The notes under the pieces are model-generated. The model made no database searches. It saw nothing but the letters and a program-made list of their open reading frames with translations, and was not told the origin of the DNA. Of a stretch of DNA of 64,000 nucleotides, positions 36,749 through 45,878 are shown in pieces; the stretch's first letter is position 1, and every line of letters begins with the position of its first letter. The DNA is from Sphingomonas_B tabacisoli (GTDB taxonomy: Bacteria; Pseudomonadota; Alphaproteobacteria; Sphingomonadales; Sphingomonadaceae). The stretch spans positions 1 to 64,000 of the forward strand of contig NZ_JBHUDY010000001.1 of assembly GCF_042678385.1 (NCBI RefSeq), written 5' to 3'. The translations under genes were made by a program, and so were the position numbers.

Positions 36749-37399
36749 ATGCAAGACCTCTGGGCCCATATCGTCGCCGACTTCGCCAATATCGGCTCGC
36801 CGTCCGCGCTCGCCGCTTTCGGCCAGGTGCTGATGATCGATGTCATGCTGGCGGGGGACAATGCGATCGTCGTCGGTGCGCTGGCCGCGGGCCTGCCTGT
36901 CGATCAGCGCAAGAAAGTCATCCTGATCGGCATCATCGCCGCGCTGGTGCTCCGCATCCTGTTCGCGCTGATCGTGACCCAATTGCTCCAGATCGTCGGC
37001 CTCGTCTTTGCCGGCGGGCTGATCCTGCTCTGGGTCGCCTGGAAGATGTGGCGCGAGCTGACCTACAAGGACGCGAACGCTGACGGGCACGAGGATTTGA
37101 GAGCCGCCAAGAGCTTCGCCGGCGCGGCCTGGGCGGTCGCGGTGGCCGATGTCAGCATGAGCCTCGACAACGTGCTCGCCGTCGCCGGCGCCGCGCGTGA
37201 GCACCCCGGCATCCTGATCGTCGGCCTGCTGCTGTCGGTAGCGCTGATGGGCATCGCGGCGAACTTTATCGCCCGGTACATCGAGCGCTACCGATGGATC
37301 GCTTATGTCGGCCTCGCGGTGATCGTCTATGTCGCGGGCAAGATGATCTACGACGGCATCGTCGACCCGCACGTCGGCGTGGGCGTGTTGTTCTCCTAG
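36749..37399 (+). CDS. TerC-family membrane protein
   Basis: 216 residues, about seven membrane helices, with the two family signatures carrying acidic residues: VMLAGDNAIVVG and VSMSLDNVLAVAG. TerC relatives are thought to export metals (manganese) or help load exported metalloproteins. No clear Shine-Dalgarno; the start sits just after a hairpin. It interrupts the rho-mnmE order seen in other alphaproteobacteria. Confidence 0.9.
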   Translation: MQDLWAHIVADFANIGSPSALAAFGQVLMIDVMLAGDNAIVVGALAAGLPVDQRKKVILIGIIAALVLRILFALIVTQLLQIVGLVFAGGLILLWVAWKMWRELTYKDANADGHEDLRAAKSFAGAAWAVAVADVSMSLDNVLAVAGAAREHPGILIVGLLLSVALMGIAANFIARYIERYRWIAYVGLAVIVYVAGKMIYDGIVDPHVGVGVLFS

Positions 37400-38091
37400 G
37401 CAAGATGCTCCGCGAAGAACGCTTCTGTTCGCCCGTCTGCCAGCCGCGCGCCTTCCTCGTTCCGGCGTTTGCCTATTTCGGCCGCGAAGCCGTGGTCGAG
37501 ACCTTCATAGTCGTGCAGCACGACTTTCGGATGGTCGTCGAGGCCTTCGTGCATCGCCCTCTGCACGTCCGGCCCGACGAAATGGTCGGCGGTCGGAATG
37601 TGCAGCATCAGTGGACGGCTGATCGCGTGTTTCTCGCGCAGCAGATTGTCGATGCCAACACCGTAATAGCCGACGCTCGCATCGATATCGGTGCGGGTTG
37701 ACGTCATGAAGGCAAGCCGGCCGCCTAGGCAGTAACCGACGCAGCCGACCTTTCCCCTTCCGCCAAGCCTTTGCCGAGCGGCCTTGATCGTGGCCTCGAT
37801 ATCACGAATGCCTTGATCCTGGTTGAACTTGCCCATCAGCCCGAGCGCCTGCTGGAACTGCTCTGGCACATCGGGATCGAACTCGACGCGCGGTTGCAGC
37901 CGCCAGAACAGGTCGGGCGCGAGGGCGAGATAGCCTTGGCTTGCCCAATGGTCGCATTTGCGGCGGATGCCTTCGTTGACCCCGAAAATCTCCTGGATCA
38001 CGATCACGGCGGCGCGCGGCGTTCCGGCGGGCTCGGCGCAATAGGCCTGGAAGGAGCCGTCATGCTCCAGCGTCTCGATCGCGATCATCAT
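37396..38091 (-). CDS. dienelactone hydrolase family protein
   Basis: 231 residues with the Cys nucleophile in GCVGYCLGG and His in GLDHGFA; an alpha/beta hydrolase of the carboxymethylenebutenolidase family. Substrate cannot be assigned: no ring-cleavage genes are nearby. Start at 38091 overlaps the ogt stop (ATGA). Its 3' end overlaps terC by four bases. Confidence 0.9.
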   Translation of the reverse strand: MMIAIETLEHDGSFQAYCAEPAGTPRAAVIVIQEIFGVNEGIRRKCDHWASQGYLALAPDLFWRLQPRVEFDPDVPEQFQQALGLMGKFNQDQGIRDIEATIKAARQRLGGRGKVGCVGYCLGGRLAFMTSTRTDIDASVGYYGVGIDNLLREKHAISRPLMLHIPTADHFVGPDVQRAMHEGLDDHPKVVLHDYEGLDHGFAAEIGKRRNEEGARLADGRTEAFFAEHLA

Positions 38092-38561
38092 AGCAGCCAT
38101 CCTTCCGCGCGTTCGTGCTTCAAAAGCCAGATCTTGGTGTCCGGTCCGTCGCCTGCCGAATAATAACTGAGCGTGCCGCCGGCGCCGAGCACGCGGTGAC
38201 AGGGGACGACGATCGGGAACGGATTGGTTGCGCAGGCTTGGCCGACCGCGCGGGCGCTGGCGCCGGTCCGTGCGGCCAGGTCGCCGTAGGTCGCGGTTTC
38301 GCCATAGCCGATACCGCAGATCGCATCGCGGAGCTCCGGCCCGCGGTCGCTCGGCAGCGGCGCCAGCGGCAGATCGAACCGGGTGAGCCGGCCGTCGAAA
38401 TAGGCGGAAAGCTGCGCCACCGCCTCGTCCACCGCGGGATGGCCAGAATCGGAAGGGCCGCCGCGTCCGATGCGGATGCCGGTCAGCACATCGCCCTCCG
38501 CTTCGACCCGAATCGGACCGATGGGCGTTGCGATCATCGCACTGGCGCGCGCATAAGCCAT
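38088..38561 (-). CDS. ogt: methylated-DNA-[protein]-cysteine S-methyltransferase
   Basis: 157 residues with the alkyl-acceptor Cys in VVPCHRVLG and the helix-turn-helix region before it (GETATYGDLAART). Repairs O6-methylguanine by suicide transfer. Stand-alone Ogt type, without an Ada N-terminal domain. Start at 38561 or an internal ATG eight codons in. Confidence 0.95.
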   Translation of the reverse strand: MAYARASAMIATPIGPIRVEAEGDVLTGIRIGRGGPSDSGHPAVDEAVAQLSAYFDGRLTRFDLPLAPLPSDRGPELRDAICGIGYGETATYGDLAARTGASARAVGQACATNPFPIVVPCHRVLGAGGTLSYYSAGDGPDTKIWLLKHERAEGWLL

Positions 38562-38608
38562 AGGGGCGGGTTAGCAGTGGGGCGAAGCACCGCTCAAGCG
38601 GAGATGTC

Positions 38609-38842
38609 ATGAAGATCAATGTCGAAGTGGATTGCACGCCGGAGGAAGCCCGGCGCTTCATGGGCCTGCCGGACCTGACACCGGTGCACGAAGCCTATGT
38701 CGCGCAGCTCGTCGACACCGTGAAGAACGGCGTCTCCTCCGAGGGGCTTGAGACGATGATGAAGAGTTGGGGTCCGATGAGCGACGCCGGCTTCAAACTG
38801 TGGCAGCAGATGCTCGAAGGGATGAGCGGCCGCGCCACGTGA
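38609..38842 (+). CDS. DUF6489 family small protein
   Basis: 77 residues, soluble, amphipathic helices, with MKINVEVDCTPEEARRFMGLP at the start, which I recognise as a sphingomonad DUF6489 family. It resembles phasin-like or regulatory helical proteins in composition, but the function is unknown. Its stop overlaps the GTG start of mnmE. Confidence 0.8.
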   Translation: MKINVEVDCTPEEARRFMGLPDLTPVHEAYVAQLVDTVKNGVSSEGLETMMKSWGPMSDAGFKLWQQMLEGMSGRAT

Positions 38843-40119
38843 AGGACACGATCTTCGCGCTGTCGAGCGGCGCGCCGCCCGCCGCGATCGCGGTTATACG
38901 GGTCAGCGGGGCGAAGGCACTTCGGGCCTTGGAACAGCTTGCGGGAGCGGCCCCGGCACCGCGAACCATGTCATTGAGAACCATACGAAATCCAGAGACA
39001 GGCGAGGTTCTGGATCGCGGACTCATTGCGGTCTTTCCGGCCGTGACATCGGTGACGGGCGAGCCGTTGGCCGAACTCCATCTTCACGGCAGCCGCGCGA
39101 TTGTCGAGGCGGTCGAAAACGTTCTTGCCGGCATGGAGGGGGTGAGACGAGCAAGGGCTGGTGAATTCACGTGGAGAGCCTTCGAGAATGGCAGGATCGA
39201 TCTGGTGCAGGTCGAAAGTCTGTCGGACCTCTTGCGCGCCGAAACCGAATCTCAGCGCCGCGCCGCAATGGCGGAGGAGGGGCTGAGCGGGGAGGTTGAG
39301 AGATGGCGGGGCGCCTTATTGCACCTGTCTGCGTTGGTTGAAGCCGCACTTGATCAATCGGACGAGGACGATGTCCCAACCGACCGAACCGAGATCGACC
39401 GGATCGGTTCGCGCCTGGCCGCCGTAATAGGTTCGATGCTTGACCGACCTGGAGCCGAGCGACTCTTCGATGGCATTCGGGTTGTGTTCGCCGGGCCTCC
39501 GAATTCGGGCAAGTCTACTCTGATCAACGCATTGTCTGGGCGAGAGGTCGCGATCACCTCGCCGATAGCCGGCACAACCCGCGACGTCATCGAGGCGCCG
39601 GTTAAGCTCGGAGGTGTGGCTTTCGTGCTGACCGATACTGCGGGCCTCCGCGCAGAAAGCGGCGACCCGATTGAGAGAATCGGGATTGAGCGCGCGCACC
39701 GCCGTATCGAGGAGGCGGACCTAGTCGTTTGGATGGACGATGGTCCACCCCCTCATGACGAGGCTGCCAAGGTCATCCGGATCTTTCCGCGCGCAGATGA
39801 GCGTCGCGTTCGCGCGAGTGCGGACGAGCTCCCTGTTTCCGCAGTAACGGGCGAGGGGCTTGCCGCATTGACTCATCTGCTCATTGAGCGCGGTCGGGCG
39901 TTATTGCCGCGCGAGGGCGAAGTCGCGCTCTCGCGGCGCCAACGTGAACATCTGAGCCGGTGCCATGCGAGCCTGGCCGAATTTCAAAACGAGTCTGATG
40001 AGCTGATCGCTGCTGAGCATCTGAGGCAGGCGCGGCAGGCGCTTGATGAGTTAACCGGACGCGCCGGTACTGAGGAGATGCTGGACGCACTGTTCGCCAC
40101 CTTCTGCGTCGGCAAATAA
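38839..40119 (+). CDS. mnmE: tRNA-modification GTPase MnmE
   Basis: 426 residues: N-terminal folate-binding domain (1-115), helical domain, inserted G domain (G1 GPPNSGKST, G3 DTAGLR) and the C-terminal catalytic Cys motif FCVGK. With MnmG it installs cmnm5/nm5 groups on wobble U34. The start is GTG in a GTGA overlap with the DUF6489 gene. Confidence 0.97.
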   Translation: MKDTIFALSSGAPPAAIAVIRVSGAKALRALEQLAGAAPAPRTMSLRTIRNPETGEVLDRGLIAVFPAVTSVTGEPLAELHLHGSRAIVEAVENVLAGMEGVRRARAGEFTWRAFENGRIDLVQVESLSDLLRAETESQRRAAMAEEGLSGEVERWRGALLHLSALVEAALDQSDEDDVPTDRTEIDRIGSRLAAVIGSMLDRPGAERLFDGIRVVFAGPPNSGKSTLINALSGREVAITSPIAGTTRDVIEAPVKLGGVAFVLTDTAGLRAESGDPIERIGIERAHRRIEEADLVVWMDDGPPPHDEAAKVIRIFPRADERRVRASADELPVSAVTGEGLAALTHLLIERGRALLPREGEVALSRRQREHLSRCHASLAEFQNESDELIAAEHLRQARQALDELTGRAGTEEMLDALFATFCVGK

Positions 40120-40122
40120 CGG

Positions 40123-40138
40123 TGTTCCACGTGGAACA
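40123..40138. promoter_or_regulatory. parS centromere site 1
   Basis: TGTTCCACGTGGAACA, a perfect 16-bp palindrome matching the ParB-binding parS consensus (TGTTTCACGTGAAACA) at nearly all positions. Located between mnmE and mnmG, about 2.5 kb from parA. Confidence 0.93.
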
Positions 40139-40177
40139 GTTTGACATGCACGCCTCTCTGCGATTTGAGCGCGCGCC

Positions 40178-42010
40178 ATGTACGACGTGATTGTCATCGG
40201 TGGGGGACATGCCGGCTGCGAGGCTGCGGCCGCGGCTGCGCGGATGGGCGCCGCGACTGCATTGGTCACATTCGATCGGCGCATGCTCGGCGCAATGTCG
40301 TGCAATCCAGCCTTCGGAGGCCTGGGCAAGGGGCATCTTGTCCGTGAGGTTGATGCGCTGGACGGTTTGATCGGCCGCGCCGCCGACGAGGCTGCCATCC
40401 ATCACCGCATGCTCAATGCTTCAAAAGGAAGTGCGGTGCGCGGGCCGCGCGTGCAGGCAGATCGCAAGCTCTACCGTGCCGCGATCCAGAGGATGCTAGC
40501 CGATCAGCAGCGTCTCGACATTGTAGAGGGCGAAGCCGCATCCCTCCTTCTCGATGCGAGCCGGGTGGCCGGTGTCTCGTTTGCGGATGGGCGGCAGGTT
40601 CGTGCCAGGGCAGTCGTTCTCGCGACCGGTACGTTCCTCAATGGCCGAATGCATCGCGGCCTTGCGACTCAGATTGGGGGACGCGTTGGCGAGGCATCGT
40701 CGACGCGCCTCGGCGACCAGCTTCGCGCGCTCAGCCTTCCCATCGCTCGCCTCAAGACGGGAACGCCGCCGCGGCTTGATGGGCGCACGATCGATTGGGC
40801 GGGTCTCGACGCGCAGCCGTCGGACGATCTCGCTTGGACGATGTCATCGCTCACGTCGCGCCGGCGGAATCCTCAACTGTCCTGCTTCATCACCCGGACG
40901 ACGGCATTGGCTCACGATGCGATCCGCGCATCTTTGCACGAATCGCCGCTGCATTCCGGGGCGATCGAGGGCAGGGGCCCCCGCTATTGTCCGTCGATCG
41001 AAGACAAGGTGCTGCGCTTCGGCGACCGCGATGGCCACCAGATCTTTCTGGAGCCCGAAGGTCTCGATGATCCGCTGATCTACCCGAACGGCATTTCCAC
41101 TTCACTGCCGCTGCGGGCGCAGGAGCTATTCGTTCGGGCGATCCCGGGTCTCGAGCGGGTACAGATCGCCCAGCCGGGTTACGCGGTTGAATATGACTAT
41201 ATCGATCCGCGCGCGCTTGAGCCCAGCCTTGAGTTGCGAGCAGTGCGCGGGCTGTTCTTCGCCGGACAGATCAACGGCACGACCGGCTATGAGGAAGCGG
41301 CGGCCCAAGGTCTCGTCGCTGGCATCAATGCCGCACGCCTTGCCGGCGACCAAAGCCCCGTGATCCTCGACCGTGCCGACAGCTATATCGGTGTGATGAT
41401 CGACGACCTGACACTGCAGGGAGTCACAGAACCCTATCGGATGCTGACGGCACGCGCGGAGTATCGCCTCCGCCTTCGTGCCGACAATGCGGCTGAGCGT
41501 TTGACGGGATTGGGCGAGACCGTTGGTTGCATCGGATCCGAACGGGCAGCTCATGCTCGAGCGCGGCGCGAGAAGCGCGACGAAATCGACGCTCTGCTGG
41601 CAAAGCCCCTTCGGGCACGCGAGGTGACGCCCGAGCTGCGCGATGATGGCCGCACTCGCTCGCTGGCCGAATGGCTGCGCTTTGGCGGCGTCGAGCGTGA
41701 GCACTTGATCGCCGCAGAACCTGCCCTCGCCGACGCGGACGCGGATCTACTCAACGTCGCAATCGATGATGCACGCTACGCTCCCTATCTCGAGCGGCAG
41801 GAGACGGAAGTGCGTGCGATCCGAGCGGCCGGGCGTGCGCCGATTCCAGGTAACATCGATTATCGCACTATTCCCGGCCTCTCGAACGAGATGGTCGAAC
41901 GCCTTGAGGCAGCGCGGCCAGCCGACCTCGAAAGCGCCAGCCGCATCCGCGGCATTACTCCCGCTGCACTCGCAGTCATCCTGGCGCACACCCAGAAGCG
42001 TGCGGCGTGA
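40178..42010 (+). CDS. mnmG: tRNA uridine-5-carboxymethylaminomethyl synthesis enzyme MnmG
   Basis: 610 residues with FAD motif VIGGGHAGCEAA and the family signature GTPPRLDGRTIDW. Partner of MnmE in wobble-uridine modification. Preceded by a parS site; its stop overlaps the rsmG GTG. Confidence 0.97.
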   Translation: MYDVIVIGGGHAGCEAAAAAARMGAATALVTFDRRMLGAMSCNPAFGGLGKGHLVREVDALDGLIGRAADEAAIHHRMLNASKGSAVRGPRVQADRKLYRAAIQRMLADQQRLDIVEGEAASLLLDASRVAGVSFADGRQVRARAVVLATGTFLNGRMHRGLATQIGGRVGEASSTRLGDQLRALSLPIARLKTGTPPRLDGRTIDWAGLDAQPSDDLAWTMSSLTSRRRNPQLSCFITRTTALAHDAIRASLHESPLHSGAIEGRGPRYCPSIEDKVLRFGDRDGHQIFLEPEGLDDPLIYPNGISTSLPLRAQELFVRAIPGLERVQIAQPGYAVEYDYIDPRALEPSLELRAVRGLFFAGQINGTTGYEEAAAQGLVAGINAARLAGDQSPVILDRADSYIGVMIDDLTLQGVTEPYRMLTARAEYRLRLRADNAAERLTGLGETVGCIGSERAAHARARREKRDEIDALLAKPLRAREVTPELRDDGRTRSLAEWLRFGGVEREHLIAAEPALADADADLLNVAIDDARYAPYLERQETEVRAIRAAGRAPIPGNIDYRTIPGLSNEMVERLEAARPADLESASRIRGITPAALAVILAHTQKRAA

Positions 42011-42618
42011 CCGAAGAAGAATCGCGCGATTGGATTGCGGAGCGATATGGGGCCGAAAAGCTCGGGCTGCTTGATCGTTACGTCGAACTGCTCCTCACCG
42101 CAAATCGCACCCAGAACCTCATAAGCAAGGCAACGGAACCTCAAATCTGGGCGCGTCACATCCTCGATTCCGCCCAGCTTCTTCGCTTCGCGCCGGAGGC
42201 TCGATCTTGGCTCGACGTTGGATCGGGGCCCGGTTTGCCAGGCATTGTCATCGCTATTCTCGCCGACGTGCCCACCATGTTGGTCGAGCCGCGGCGCAAG
42301 CGCGTCGAGTTCCTTGCAGATGTTGCGCACCGGCTTGGGCTCGCTCACATCCGCATCCGGCAAGCCGCCATAGCACAGGTGCGCGGCGAAAAGTTCGCGG
42401 CTGTTACCGCGCGGGCCTACGCAGCTTTGCCCGAGATCTTGCTGTCCACGCATCAACTCACAACTTCATCCACAATTTGGGTGTTGCCGAAGGGCCGAAG
42501 TGCGCAGGCCGAACTGGATGAAGCGCGTCAGGCATGGCAAGGTGTGTTCCACGTGGAACAGAGCCTGACCGACAACGATTCCCATATCATTGTCGCGACG
42601 GATGTAAGGCCGAGGTGA
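42007..42618 (+). CDS. rsmG: 16S rRNA (guanine527-N7)-methyltransferase RsmG
   Basis: 203 residues with SAM motif WLDVGSGPGLPGIVIAI and the N-terminal NLISKATEPQIWARHILDS segment. Methylates G527 (E. coli numbering) of 16S rRNA. Starts with GTG overlapping mnmG. A parS site lies inside its last 75 bases and is translated as part of GVFHVEQS. Confidence 0.96.
   Translation: MTEEESRDWIAERYGAEKLGLLDRYVELLLTANRTQNLISKATEPQIWARHILDSAQLLRFAPEARSWLDVGSGPGLPGIVIAILADVPTMLVEPRRKRVEFLADVAHRLGLAHIRIRQAAIAQVRGEKFAAVTARAYAALPEILLSTHQLTTSSTIWVLPKGRSAQAELDEARQAWQGVFHVEQSLTDNDSHIIVATDVRPR
42545..42560. promoter_or_regulatory. parS centromere site 2 (inside rsmG)
   Basis: A second TGTTCCACGTGGAACA, identical over all 16 bases to site 1, embedded in the rsmG coding region 60 nt before the parA start. 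The reading frame through it is intact. Confidence 0.93.
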
Positions 42619-42620
42619 GC

Positions 42621-43403
42621 ATGATCTGCGTAGCTGTGGCGAACCAGAAAGGCGGTGTGGGTAAGACCACAACCGCGATCAATGTCGCTACCGCTCTGGC
42701 GGCGATCGGCTGGCGCGTGCTGCTCGTCGATCTAGACCCGCAGGGCAATGCGTCTACCGGCCTCGGAATTCCTCAGTCTGCGCGCGAGGCAAACAGTTAC
42801 GACCTGCTGACGGGACAGGTTTCACTCGAAGAGTGCGTAATCGGCTCCCGCGTGCCTCGCCTGGAGATCGTGCCGGCCACGGTCGACCTCTCGGGTGCCG
42901 AGATTGAGCTGGTCGATATGGAGCACCGCACCCATCGGCTGCGCAACGCGCTTCATGGCCGCAGCGCTTCACGGTGGGACATTTGTCTCATCGATTGCCC
43001 GCCATCGCTGGGGCTGCTCACGATCAACGCGATGGTCGCTGCAGACTCCCTGCTTGTGCCGCTGCAGTGCGAATTCTTCGCGCTGGAGGGATTGAGCCAG
43101 CTCCTGCAGACGATCGAGCGGATCCGCGCGCGGTTCAATCCCGGCCTCGCGATCCTAGGCGTTGCGCTGACGATGTACGATCGTCGCAACAACCTCACCG
43201 AGCAGGTCGCGCAGGATGTCCGCACCTGTCTCGGCGATGTCGTGTTTGCAACCGTGATCCCGCGGAACGTCCGCTTGTCGGAAGCGCCGAGCCACGGTGT
43301 GCCGGCCTTAATCTACGATCATCGCTGCTCCGGCTCCGAAGCCTATATGGCGCTCGCTCGTGAGCTGCTGGCCCGCCTTCCTCATCTGAAGAGAGCTGCA
43401 TGA
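42621..43403 (+). CDS. parA: chromosome-partitioning ATPase ParA
   Basis: 260 residues with the deviant Walker A KGGVGKTTTAIN, switch region LLVDLDPQGNAS and LIDCPPSLGLL. Forms an ATP-dependent gradient on the nucleoid that moves ParB-parS. The ATG follows GAGGTGAG. Overlaps parB (ATGA). Confidence 0.97.
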   Translation: MICVAVANQKGGVGKTTTAINVATALAAIGWRVLLVDLDPQGNASTGLGIPQSAREANSYDLLTGQVSLEECVIGSRVPRLEIVPATVDLSGAEIELVDMEHRTHRLRNALHGRSASRWDICLIDCPPSLGLLTINAMVAADSLLVPLQCEFFALEGLSQLLQTIERIRARFNPGLAILGVALTMYDRRNNLTEQVAQDVRTCLGDVVFATVIPRNVRLSEAPSHGVPALIYDHRCSGSEAYMALARELLARLPHLKRAA

Positions 43404-44290
43404 CCGACGCTGGCGCCGCCCGCAAACGCCCGACCGGATTGGGTCGGGGGCTTTCCGCGCTTCTCGGGGAAGCCGGCCGGGAGGAGCCGATCGCACCGGC
43501 CGGTGACCGGTCGACCGGCGTCCGCTTCCTCGCAGTCTCCGAGCTCGAGCCGCACCCGGAACAGCCGCGTCGACATTTCGACGAGGACGCGTTGGACGAG
43601 CTTGCCCGCTCGATCGAAGCCCGCGGGCTGATCCAGCCGATCGTCGTTCGGCCGCACGAAGGTCGTTACCAGATCGTTGCCGGTGAGCGGCGTTGGCGCG
43701 CTGCCCAGCGCGCGCAACTGCATCAGGTCCCGGTCATCGTCCGCGAGTTCGACGAAGCGGAAACGCTGGAGCTGGCGCTGGTCGAGAACATCCAGCGCGA
43801 GGATCTGAACGCGATCGAAGAGGCCGAGGCCTATCGCAAGCTGATCGATCGCTTCGGCCACAGCCAGGAAGCGCTCGGGCGGATCGTCCATAAATCGCGC
43901 AGCCACATTGCCAACCTGTTGAGATTGCTCGATCTTCCGGCGGCCGTGCGCACAATGGTCGCCGACACGCGGCTGTCGATGGGCCATGCCCGGGCGCTGA
44001 TCACAGCGATCGATCCGGAAGGTCTGGCCAACCAGGTCGTCGAGCGCGGTCTGTCGGTGCGCGAAACAGAGCGGCTGGCGCAAGGTGCTCGCCCGGCTGC
44101 GTCGCGGGCAGCGTCGGTTCCCCGAGAACGCGATGCCGACGTCGCTGCGCTGGAACGGCAACTCGGCGACATTCTGGGTCTCAAGGTCAAGATCGCCTAC
44201 GCCAAAGGAACCGGATCGGTCACCCTGGGCTTCTCGAGCCTCGATCAGCTCGACCTGATTTGCCAGCGTTTGACCGGCGAGCGTATCTAA
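43400..44290 (+). CDS. parB: chromosome-partitioning protein ParB
   Basis: 296 residues: N-terminal ParA-contact segment (KRPTGLGRGLSALLG), CTPase/ParB-N domain with GERRWRAAQ, central helix-turn-helix (about 150-210, KSRSHIANLLRLL) and a C-terminal dimerisation domain. Binds the two parS sites upstream and spreads as a CTP-dependent clamp. Confidence 0.97.
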   Translation: MTDAGAARKRPTGLGRGLSALLGEAGREEPIAPAGDRSTGVRFLAVSELEPHPEQPRRHFDEDALDELARSIEARGLIQPIVVRPHEGRYQIVAGERRWRAAQRAQLHQVPVIVREFDEAETLELALVENIQREDLNAIEEAEAYRKLIDRFGHSQEALGRIVHKSRSHIANLLRLLDLPAAVRTMVADTRLSMGHARALITAIDPEGLANQVVERGLSVRETERLAQGARPAASRAASVPRERDADVAALERQLGDILGLKVKIAYAKGTGSVTLGFSSLDQLDLICQRLTGERI

Positions 44291-44424
44291 GCGCCGATAA
44301 AAGCACGTCTTTTCCCCCATCGAAAGCTGAACGCGCGCTAACAGGCGCATTCAGGCTCATCTCACGCGACTCGGTTCATAAGCACTCCCAAGACGCGGGA
44401 ATCCGCGGGCGAAGGAGACGAACC

Positions 44425-44868
44425 ATGATGAAGAAGATCGGACTGATCGGTGCGGCGCTGGCGACTGTTGCTGGCGCGACCGTCGCGGCAACTCCGGCCA
44501 ATGCGCAGTATTATGGCGGCGGCTACAGCCGCGGCTATTACGGCAACAATGGCTATTATGGTCGGGGCGGCTACGGCAACGGCTATTATGGCAACAATTA
44601 TTACGGCAGCCGCTATGGCAATGGCTATTACGGCCGCGGCTATAACAACGGCTACTATAGCGGCCGGTCCTATTATGGCCGCAACAGCTATGCCTATCGT
44701 TGCGGCGGCAGCGGCACGACCGGCGCGATCGCCGGCGCGGTTGCCGGCGGCCTGCTCGGCAGCGCGGTCGTCGGGCGTCACGGCAGCAACACCGCGGGCG
44801 CCCTGATCGGCGGCGGCCTGGGCGCGCTGCTCGGCCAGCAGATCGAGCGTAACGGCCGCTGCTACTAA
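44425..44868 (+). CDS. Tyr/Gly-rich secreted glycine-zipper protein
   Basis: 147 residues. Signal peptide ending ATPANAQ, then about 65 residues of Tyr/Gly/Asn-rich imperfect repeats (units such as YYGRGYNNGYY), then a glycine-zipper membrane-inserting region (TTGAIAGAVAGGLLGSAV...GGGLGALLG) ending with Gln/Cys-rich tail. Probably an envelope protein of the glycine-zipper 2TM type. Adjacent ATGs at 44425 and 44428; GAAGGAG precedes them. A terminator follows. Confidence 0.88.
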   Translation: MMKKIGLIGAALATVAGATVAATPANAQYYGGGYSRGYYGNNGYYGRGGYGNGYYGNNYYGSRYGNGYYGRGYNNGYYSGRSYYGRNSYAYRCGGSGTTGAIAGAVAGGLLGSAVVGRHGSNTAGALIGGGLGALLGQQIERNGRCY

Positions 44869-44910
44869 GCCAAAGCCAGCTTTCCCCTCCGGTGGCTTAA
44901 CGAGGGGACG

Positions 44911-44941
44911 GAGGCCGGGGCGGCGACGCTCCGGCCTTTTG
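44911..44941 (+). terminator. intrinsic terminator of the glycine-zipper gene
   Basis: AGGCCGG (44912-44918) pairs with CCGGCCT (44931-44937), ending in TTTTG. It lies between the convergent glycine-zipper and motB genes. Confidence 0.8.
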
Positions 44942-44950
44942 TATGCCTGC

Positions 44951-45877
44951 CTAGCCGGTGAAGTCCCGGAAGCCGCGGTACATCAGCGTGATCGAGACGC
45001 GGCGATTGCGCGGATCGGCCGGGTTCTTCTCGATATAGGGGTCGCGATCGGCGACGCCTTCGATCCGCTCGAACCGTCGCTCGACGATGCCGCCCATTGC
45101 CAGCTTGCGCCGCGTCGCCTCGGCGCGGCCGCTCGACAGCATCCAGTTGTTCATCGTCCGCGGATCGCCATAGCCAAGGCTATCGGTGTGACCGCGAATC
45201 GAGATCTGGTTGGGCATCGACGAGACCGCTTTGGCGACCGTGTCGATCAGCCCGGCCGCATCGGGATTGAGCGCAGTCGTGCCCAGCGCGAACATCGAAT
45301 AATCCGCGTCGTCGACCAGATCGATGCGCAGCCCATCGCGGGTCGGCGTAAAGCGCACATGATTGGCCAGCTTCTTCAGTGCCTGATTGGTCGCGAGCTG
45401 ACGCGAAAGCTGCAACCGGACACGCGAGAAATTCTGCATGTCCTCGGCGCGAAGCTTATTGCCCGCAGGGGTTTTGAGCGAACCTTCCGGTCCGCTGCCG
45501 ACCTGCGGTCCACCTTCCGCGCCGACCGGAATGGTCATCGCGCGCGTGCCCGTCTGCGAGGCCTTGAACGGGTAATTGTCCTTGTCCGTCAATGACGAGC
45601 CACCGAGCAGGCCATTCGAGCCCGCGCTGTTCTGGCGGTATTCCACCAGCGTCGGCGTGAAATAATCGGCGATCGACTTGCGCTGTTTCTCGGTGGTCGC
45701 GCCCAGCAGCCACATCAGCAGGAAGAAGGCCATCATCGCGGTCACGAAATCGGCATAGGCGACTTTCCAGGCGCCGCCGTGATGCCCGCCATGATCGTCG
45801 CCGACGATTTTCTTGACGATGATACGCGGCGGCTCGTTGGAGCCAGCGCGCGCGGGGACAGTGACGCGCTTCGCCAT
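44951..45877 (-). CDS. motB: flagellar motor stator protein MotB
   Basis: 308 residues: short cytosolic N-terminus (His/Gly-rich), one membrane helix with the proton-carrying Asp in AYADFVTAMMAFF, a plug/linker and a C-terminal OmpA domain (SIRGHTDSLGYGD) anchoring to peptidoglycan. Start at 45877, one base after the motA stop. Co-transcribed with motA from the sigma28-type promoter. Confidence 0.93.
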   Translation of the reverse strand: MAKRVTVPARAGSNEPPRIIVKKIVGDDHGGHHGGAWKVAYADFVTAMMAFFLLMWLLGATTEKQRKSIADYFTPTLVEYRQNSAGSNGLLGGSSLTDKDNYPFKASQTGTRAMTIPVGAEGGPQVGSGPEGSLKTPAGNKLRAEDMQNFSRVRLQLSRQLATNQALKKLANHVRFTPTRDGLRIDLVDDADYSMFALGTTALNPDAAGLIDTVAKAVSSMPNQISIRGHTDSLGYGDPRTMNNWMLSSGRAEATRRKLAMGGIVERRFERIEGVADRDPYIEKNPADPRNRRVSITLMYRGFRDFTG

Positions 45878-45878
45878 G

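Noticed and set aside
38839..42618. Foreign origin of mnmE-mnmG-rsmG, because codon use looks slightly less GC-rich by eye
   Set aside because: The difference seems small, the gene order is the conserved alphaproteobacterial one, and there are no mobile-element marks; it needs computed composition to be worth claiming.
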